Below are positions 58,897-64,000 of a DNA stretch of 64,000 bases, one piece after another. Within the stretch, counting starts at the first letter, position 1. Each line of letters begins with the position of its first letter. The DNA is from Caprella mutica (taxonomy: Eukaryota > Arthropoda > Malacostraca > Amphipoda > Caprellidae), in contig CANNZV010001857.1 of NCBI GenBank assembly GCA_947561585.1, positions 1 through 64,000 of the forward strand, read 5' to 3'. Under the pieces are notes generated by a model. The model saw nothing but the letters and a program-made list of their open reading frames with translations. It did not search any database and had not been told where the DNA came from. The position numbers and the translations under genes were made by a program.

Positions 58897-59380
58897 TGTT
58901 ACCGTGTGCCACCGCCAGGTGTCACTCTCTACCTGTTCAGAGTAGTGATACTAACAGTTCACTCTCATTCCATACCGTACATTTTAGTCATTTTAGTGTC
59001 ATCAAGTTTAGTGTAAGGTCGGTGATTTAACAGTGGGAAATTCTAAATTCATACTATAATCTTTGCTTATGTGAATTAATAGAATTAATGCAATCTATAT
59101 GAATTGAAGAATATTTAACTATAATTGGGTATTTAAGGATATCTACATATTTGAGCACAATGGGATATTTATGTATTTGGGTTTAAGGGATAATTATTGC
59201 TAGGTATTAATTGTATTAGCTAATTGGGGTTTATATAGGGTGATTATAATCTTTCTATATGTATTTGTTTGTTGCAGACTAATGACATTCATTCATTATG
59301 TAATTTATGCTACACCCTCCTATTCCTATTCTACTTAATAAACTTGTGAACTTTATAATCGTCGTCACTTACCGCTATTT
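58897..59380 (+). repeat. Presumed 5' LTR of the Ty3/Gypsy element
   Basis: The likely start is TGTTACCGTGTGCCACCGCC at 58897. A polyadenylation-type AATAAA sits at about 59336 near the other end, where R-U5 is expected. TGGAACCCTAACGC at 59380 is a candidate tRNA primer binding site. Gag starts 54 bp later. The 3' LTR is outside the window, so neither boundary can be confirmed. Confidence 0.5.
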
Positions 59381-59434
59381 GGAACCCTAACGCTAGCGCC
59401 CTGGTATATTGGCATCTTCGACTACAGTAATACA

Positions 59435-60940
59435 ATGAGTGACGGTGAAATGATAGGAGGGTGTAAGCAGGATAGTGAAATTGAAAAAAGTGTTGGTGGC
59501 ATATCTCAGTCAATAGCAATAAAGTCCATGATAAGTCAATTCACTAACTCAAATGTTCGAGCTGACTTTTTGAACGGGAAGATATCCGTCAATTACTACA
59601 GTGGAACTCTTCTTGAACAACTTGACGAATTGTCATGCATAATATGTCCACTATGGGCTGGTGGATCGATCATAAATCCAGATTCCCGCTACAAGAAAGC
59701 AGCCAATTACCTATCCATGATTGTTGAAGGAACAATTGATATTTTGAGTTTACCCAGTGACGCCGGAAAATCATTAACTTGCATTGAATGGCGTACAATA
59801 TTGAACAATATTGCTAAATCAGACTACTGGCAAATGAAAAAATATACTGATAGGTGCATTCATCAAGAAGAGTCGAACGGTAATCAAGTGATTACCCCAA
59901 CTAAACAACGCGCATCCTTCAAACAACGCGCACCCTTCAAACAACGCGCAGTTAAAAAGGAGAAATCTGATGGCAGAGCTAATATTGCTGAGTTAATATT
60001 ATTGAGTTCTGACGATGAGTCTGACAGTCGTTCGTCTTCTACTTCAAGTTCTTTGTCCATAAACTCTGATTACGTTGTTAGAACTCGAGCTTCGAAGAAA
60101 AAACTGATAACGCCACCCAAATTTAAAATGGATGGTAAATCTGCAATAAGTCCATTTTTTGATACTTTTGAGAAGTATTTTGATAACGCATTCCACGGAT
60201 CTGAATACGACAAGTGTCAGACATTGGGTGAATTTCTAGAGGATAAATTGCTAGAAATTTATCAAATAAAAGGGGGAAGGAAGGTCAAGTATTCAGAAAT
60301 GAAGAAAATGCTACTAAAATATTATAAGAAGAATAAAGTTGGTGGCACTGATTACTGGAGAAAACAACTGGACTTAGCTCAACCATCCAGTGATGAACAG
60401 TTGGATATTTATGGCATGAAGCTAACTGAAATGGCTGATTTGGGATATCCAAACTCAAAACGAGAAGGGGCTAAGAAACTTAGGAGCACTTTTCTCAACA
60501 CTATTGACCCACGTATCTCAGGGAAAATATTAGATACAGAAAGAACCATGGAGGTTACTACGGACAAGAAATACAGAATGCCTTTCGACAGCATGATAAC
60601 TCTAGCTGTTAAAATTGAAAGGGATTTGGAGAAGAGACAAAAGTCCGTGAGTTGGGTCAGACCACAGAATCTTCATGTCGAAGAAGATCGTCACGCTTAT
60701 CAACAGAGGGATGCAAGAGTTTTCTCTAACAATAATAACGGAGGCGTGAAACCTAAGACTAACTTTCGCAAAACTACGAGCAAGGACATTATTTGTCATT
60801 ATTGTAAGAATCCGGGACATTTACGGAGAGACTGCTGGAGAGCATCAAGAAGTTGCCTCATATGTGGTGAAAAACATGTGCTTCAAGACTGCCCTAAATA
60901 CGACCCTTACTACAAAAGCAAGAATCAAAATTTAAACTGA
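59435..60940 (+). CDS. Ty3/Gypsy gag polyprotein
   Basis: 501 residues, ATG at 59435, close to the presumed primer site. Gag forms the virus-like particle and packages element RNA. The N-terminal 140 residues are of unknown fold. Residues about 150-180 hold a basic linker with a short tandem repeat (KQRASF, KQRAPF, KQRAVK), and about 190-215 an acidic/Ser-rich stretch (LSSDDESDS). About 235-400 is a capsid-like helical region starting PPKFKMDGKSAISPFFDTFE with YYKKNKVGG and YGMKLTEMADLGYP. The C-terminus has two zinc knuckles: CHYCKNPGHLRRDC (C-x2-C-x4-H-x4-C) and CLICGEKHVLQDC (C-x2-C-x3-H-x4-C). It ends NQNLN then TGA. The last two sense codons form the slippery site for translation into pol. 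Confidence 0.92.
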   Translation: MSDGEMIGGCKQDSEIEKSVGGISQSIAIKSMISQFTNSNVRADFLNGKISVNYYSGTLLEQLDELSCIICPLWAGGSIINPDSRYKKAANYLSMIVEGTIDILSLPSDAGKSLTCIEWRTILNNIAKSDYWQMKKYTDRCIHQEESNGNQVITPTKQRASFKQRAPFKQRAVKKEKSDGRANIAELILLSSDDESDSRSSSTSSSLSINSDYVVRTRASKKKLITPPKFKMDGKSAISPFFDTFEKYFDNAFHGSEYDKCQTLGEFLEDKLLEIYQIKGGRKVKYSEMKKMLLKYYKKNKVGGTDYWRKQLDLAQPSSDEQLDIYGMKLTEMADLGYPNSKREGAKKLRSTFLNTIDPRISGKILDTERTMEVTTDKKYRMPFDSMITLAVKIERDLEKRQKSVSWVRPQNLHVEEDRHAYQQRDARVFSNNNNGGVKPKTNFRKTTSKDIICHYCKNPGHLRRDCWRASRSCLICGEKHVLQDCPKYDPYYKSKNQNLN

Positions 60941-60972
60941 TTAACCTTACTGCTAAGAAGGCACCAGTAAGG
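60931..60972 (+). promoter_or_regulatory. Programmed -1 ribosomal frameshift signal
   Basis: TTTAAAC at 60931-60937 lies in gag phase as T TTA AAC, the X-XXY-YYZ form used for efficient -1 slippage, and the gag stop TGA follows directly (60938-60940). The overlapping AAATTTA just upstream is also in slippery phase. After 7 nt (TGATTAA), CCTTACTG (60945-60952) pairs perfectly with CAGTAAGG (60965-60972), an 8-bp stem with a 12-nt loop. Pol lies exactly in the -1 frame and is open from the slip point on. Spacing, phase and stem fit known retroviral and retrotransposon signals. A pseudoknot is possible, but I did not establish one. Confidence 0.88.
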
Positions 60973-63900
60973 GAAGTAAGGAAATCTCAAATTCCGCTGA
61001 AGGTACCTTCAATGAGTGAGCAGATTCACGAGCGTGAACAATTATTCAGTCAGTTAAGAGGAGATCGTAAACAGGAATTGAACTCTCAACTCGATGACAC
61101 GTTTGTTCCAATAACTTCTACTCCTTCAATCATTCCTGGTAAGAATGTGTTTCTCCTTAATCATTTTACTGATTTGATGCAAATAAAAGTATCAATAAAA
61201 GGCATGATGTTTGATGCTTTGATAGACACTGGTTCGACTAAGTCCCTAATAACCGAGGAAGTTGTCGCCAAGTTAAATTGTGCAGTTGAATGTTGTCCCA
61301 TTACCATTGGTGTCGTGGGAGAAAATTCTATCAAACCCAAAGGAATGTGCAACTTAAATATTTGCATTGGCGGTACACCCATGGAAAATCAAGATTATGT
61401 TATTTTACCGTCATATAAGTCAATCAATTCATCGCTTATCTTGGGACAAGATTTCTTCAAAAATAATAGATTTGAAGTAGATGTGTCTAATAGAAAATTA
61501 ATATCTAAGCATTCGGACGGTTCATTATTTGAATTTACGTTCAGTAGAGCCGGTGACTTAATTAGCAAACATGCTAGAGTATTTTGTTATGCTGCGCAGG
61601 ATACAGTTGTTTCTCAGGAAAAAACTTCTTACGTACATATTGATCGCCTGCCAATAGTAGGTGATGATTTTGTATTTGATGCCGATCAGATTGACGTCAA
61701 ACTAAAAGATAAAATAATTGGGTACGCAGGCATTTGTGATGCCGATACTAAACGTGTACTGATAACTACAAGTGACCATGACGTTCATATTAGGAAAGGG
61801 CAGTTGGTTGGAACCATTTCAACACTGATGGATGAACCAAATGAAGATGAAACAGTTATTTGTAATGATTGGACGCACCAAAAGATACAGGAACTGGAAA
61901 ATTTGTCACATTTGGATGATGACAAAAAGAGCGAAGTGCATAATCTGCTGTTTGAGTGTTCTGGAGCTCTTAGTACAGGAGATGGCGATCTAGGCCATGC
62001 AGCTGTAACTAAACACCATATAACTCTATCAAATAATGCTCCAATCTATCAGCGACCGAGAAGATTTGCTGCTCCTCTCGCTGAGGAAATAGAAAAGTAT
62101 TGCCATGAGCTCTATCTGCATGATATTATTGAGCCTAGCCAGAGCCCATGGAACTCTCCAATAGTACCAGTAAGAAAGAAAGATGGTTCTTTACGGCTAT
62201 GTATTGATTACAGGAAACTAAATCAAGTTACTGTTCCAGACAAATTCCCGATGCCTAACCTTCTAGATTCTATCTATGGTCTTAGAGGTATTAAATATAT
62301 AACCTCATTGGACTTAGTTAGGGCATATCATCAGATTCCATTAGATGAAGATTCTAGGCCACTGACTGCATTTTCTACACCCCGAGGACACTGGCAGTGG
62401 AAAAGATTAAGCTTCGGATTAACTAACGCACCTAGTAGTTTCCAGCGTGAAATACAAGCGACTCTTAGTGCATTCCCATCAAATCGAGTGGTAGCCTACT
62501 TAGATGATATACTGGTGATGAGTGAGTCGTTCGAGGAACACATACTACTGGTGGCTAAAGTTCTGAAAACGTTGGAGAGTTATTCCCTGAAAATTAAACC
62601 TAGCAAGTGTCATTGGTTTAAGCCAGAGGTTGAATATCTGGGCCATGTAGTTAATTCGGAAGGCATAAAGAAGACTCCGAAATTTATCAATGCTATCTCT
62701 AATTACAAAAGACCCACTATTGTAGGTGAGCTTCGAGAGTTTTTGGGATTTATAAATTTTCAAAGAAAATTTTTGGCTCACTGTTCATCGATCCAGAAAC
62801 CTTTATCCTCACAAACTACGGGTAAAAGATCAAAACAACTCGATTGGTCAGAAGATATGATAGTAGCATTTGAAACTCTGAAATATGAAATGGCTAAAGA
62901 TACAATGCTCACATATCCAGATTATACCAACAACGAAAATCCTCTTGAACTATGGGTCGACGCTTCGGGGTTTGGGACCGGTGCCTACCTCTCTCAGAAA
63001 CAAAATGGAGAACAAAAAGTCATAGCTTTTGCCTCGACATGTTTCACCCAGCAACAAATGAGTTATTCTACTTTGGAGCGCGAGTTGACAGCTATAAGAT
63101 GGGGTGTTAAAACGTTTCGGCCATTCTTATATGGTGTTAAATTCATAATGTATACCGATCATATGCCTCTTCTCCATCTGCACAACATGAAACTCGTATC
63201 GTCTCGCCTCGCAAGAACTCACCAAGAATTAGCGGACTATGACTTTGAAATAAGATACGTGCCTGGCCCAAAGAATACCGCAGCTGATGCACTGTCACGT
63301 ATGTCTGTAAACCTTCCTGTAAGTTATGAGTCTGATCAGGCCCAGCGTCTCCCTGATGGCCTTATGATGGATGGCTCCGCTGCCCCTGGTGGTGGCGATT
63401 CACTATTTGTAAGTCTCTACCGTACTCTTTCTAGAAAGAAATGTAAGCTGCCAGGTACTACGCTTGAATTACGAGAACAGATCGTAGATGAAATGTTTAT
63501 TAATTCTAGTCGATATAATATCAAGTTAGATAGAGAGAGTAGAAAAGATTTGAAATTAATGAGACATTCTGGACAATTGCCTTCTCTAGAATTATTACTT
63601 GCAGTGAGCTATTTATATAAAGTAAAGTTGTTTGTTTATTTTTGGTATAAAGACCCTATTATTTACCAGTTTGACGACTATAATGATGATATTTTTCTAC
63701 AATGTTTAGCAGCTGGGCATTTCAATCCATTGATAGATACGAAGAATTTTGAAGCGCCTGATGTGAATGTATGTTCTATTGTTTGTTGCAATGTGACTGA
63801 AGTGAATGTGAAGAGGAATGATAAACCTAATGAATGTGACGATAATATTAGGGAATCGCATGAATGTGACGATGACATTAGTGCATTGTATAGTGTAAAT

Positions 63901-63999
63901 CAATGTCTTTATTCAAATAAGATAACTTGTTCTCATATAGAATCTGAGGAACCCGTAATCGGTCTTCGCGTCAATAAATTTTTGTTTTGTGCAATTTTA
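60931..63999 (+). CDS. Ty3/Gypsy pol (partial): protease, RT, RNase H, OTU-like domain
   Basis: At least 1023 codons in the -1 frame, open to the window edge. Residue numbers count from the slip codon. Aspartic protease: ALIDTGSTKSLI with Asp at about 99. Reverse transcriptase: KKDGSLRLCIDYRKLN, SLDLVRAYHQIPL (motif A Asp), FGLTNAPSSFQR, and YLDD at about 523. RNase H: LWVDASGFGTGAYLSQ (Asp about 677), STLERELTAIRWG, YTDHMPL (Asp about 743), NTAADALSR. An OTU-like domain follows at about 815-935: GGGDSLFVSLYRTL, TLELREQIVDEM, LKLMRHSGQLPSLELLLAVS, KVKLFVYFW, and FLQCLAAGHFNPLI. The catalytic His aligns with His about 930, while the Cys of D-G-x-C is Ser824 (TCA). A Cys/Asp-rich tail with a duplicated ECDD motif comes next. 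The integrase is not reached. Confidence 0.9.
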
Positions 64000-64000
64000 G

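Larger units (their letters stand above)
58897..64000 (+). mobile_element. Ty3/Gypsy LTR retrotransposon with an OTU-like domain, apparently intact, cut by the window edge
   Basis: Order: presumed LTR, primer site, gag (59435-60940), -1 frameshift signal (60931-60972), and pol with protease, RT, RNase H and an OTU-like domain, continuing past 64000. There is no stop or frameshift across the 4.5 kb of coding sequence except the gag stop bypassed by the frameshift. This contrasts with every other retroelement in the window. Integrase and 3' LTR must lie beyond the right edge. Confidence 0.88.

Overview
The window looks like AT-rich, gene-poor, repeat-dense DNA from an animal nuclear genome, most likely an insect. 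The evidence is spliced minus-strand exons with GT/AG sites, no bacterial-style operons, and a mix of transposon classes (BEL/Pao, Ty3/Gypsy, CR1/L2-like and I/R1-like LINEs, Penelope, mariner, piggyBac, hAT-like and foldback elements) that is typical of arthropods. I cannot name the species.

Layout. 1-1419 is a 23-bp satellite. 1821-2073 is the first coding exon of an unidentified host gene on the minus strand, with a clean splice donor, so the satellite probably lies in its intron or just beyond. 2.1-12 kb is AT-rich sequence with a decayed mariner (6.4-7.6 kb), a foldback element (8.1-8.8 kb) and a piggyBac transposase remnant (11.0-11.5 kb). 12.0-17.3 kb is a nearly complete but broken BEL/Pao retrotransposon on the minus strand. 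17.6-29.6 kb is a run of non-autonomous DNA transposons, several with exact target-site duplications (TTAA, 8 bp, 9 bp), holding 31-bp, 15-bp and 14-bp tandem repeats, plus a LINE fragment. 33-41 kb holds a hAT-like element with a THAP-like remnant, a second mariner copy, small inverted-repeat elements and a second 9-bp-TSD foldback element. 41.3-42.7 kb is a LINE reverse transcriptase that has lost a catalytic Asp. 45 kb has a Penelope GIY-YIG endonuclease piece. 50.8-53.6 kb is an I-type LINE RNase H remnant followed by the 3' half of a Ty3/Gypsy-like pol. 54255-57567 is a 3.3-kb nested palindrome with an exact 8-bp target duplication. 58220-58798 is a small three-exon host gene on the minus strand.

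The most interesting part is the right edge (about 58.9-64 kb): an apparently intact plus-strand Ty3/Gypsy element. It has a full gag, a textbook -1 frameshift signal (U UUA AAC directly before the gag stop, then an 8-bp stem 7 nt downstream), and an uninterrupted pol frame that runs off the window. After protease, reverse transcriptase and RNase H, pol carries an OTU-like deubiquitinase-fold domain where the integrase would be expected to begin. The position of the OTU catalytic Cys is Ser.

The host genes are only the two minus-strand fragments. Everything else with coding character is transposon-derived. I saw no tRNA, rRNA or CRISPR array.
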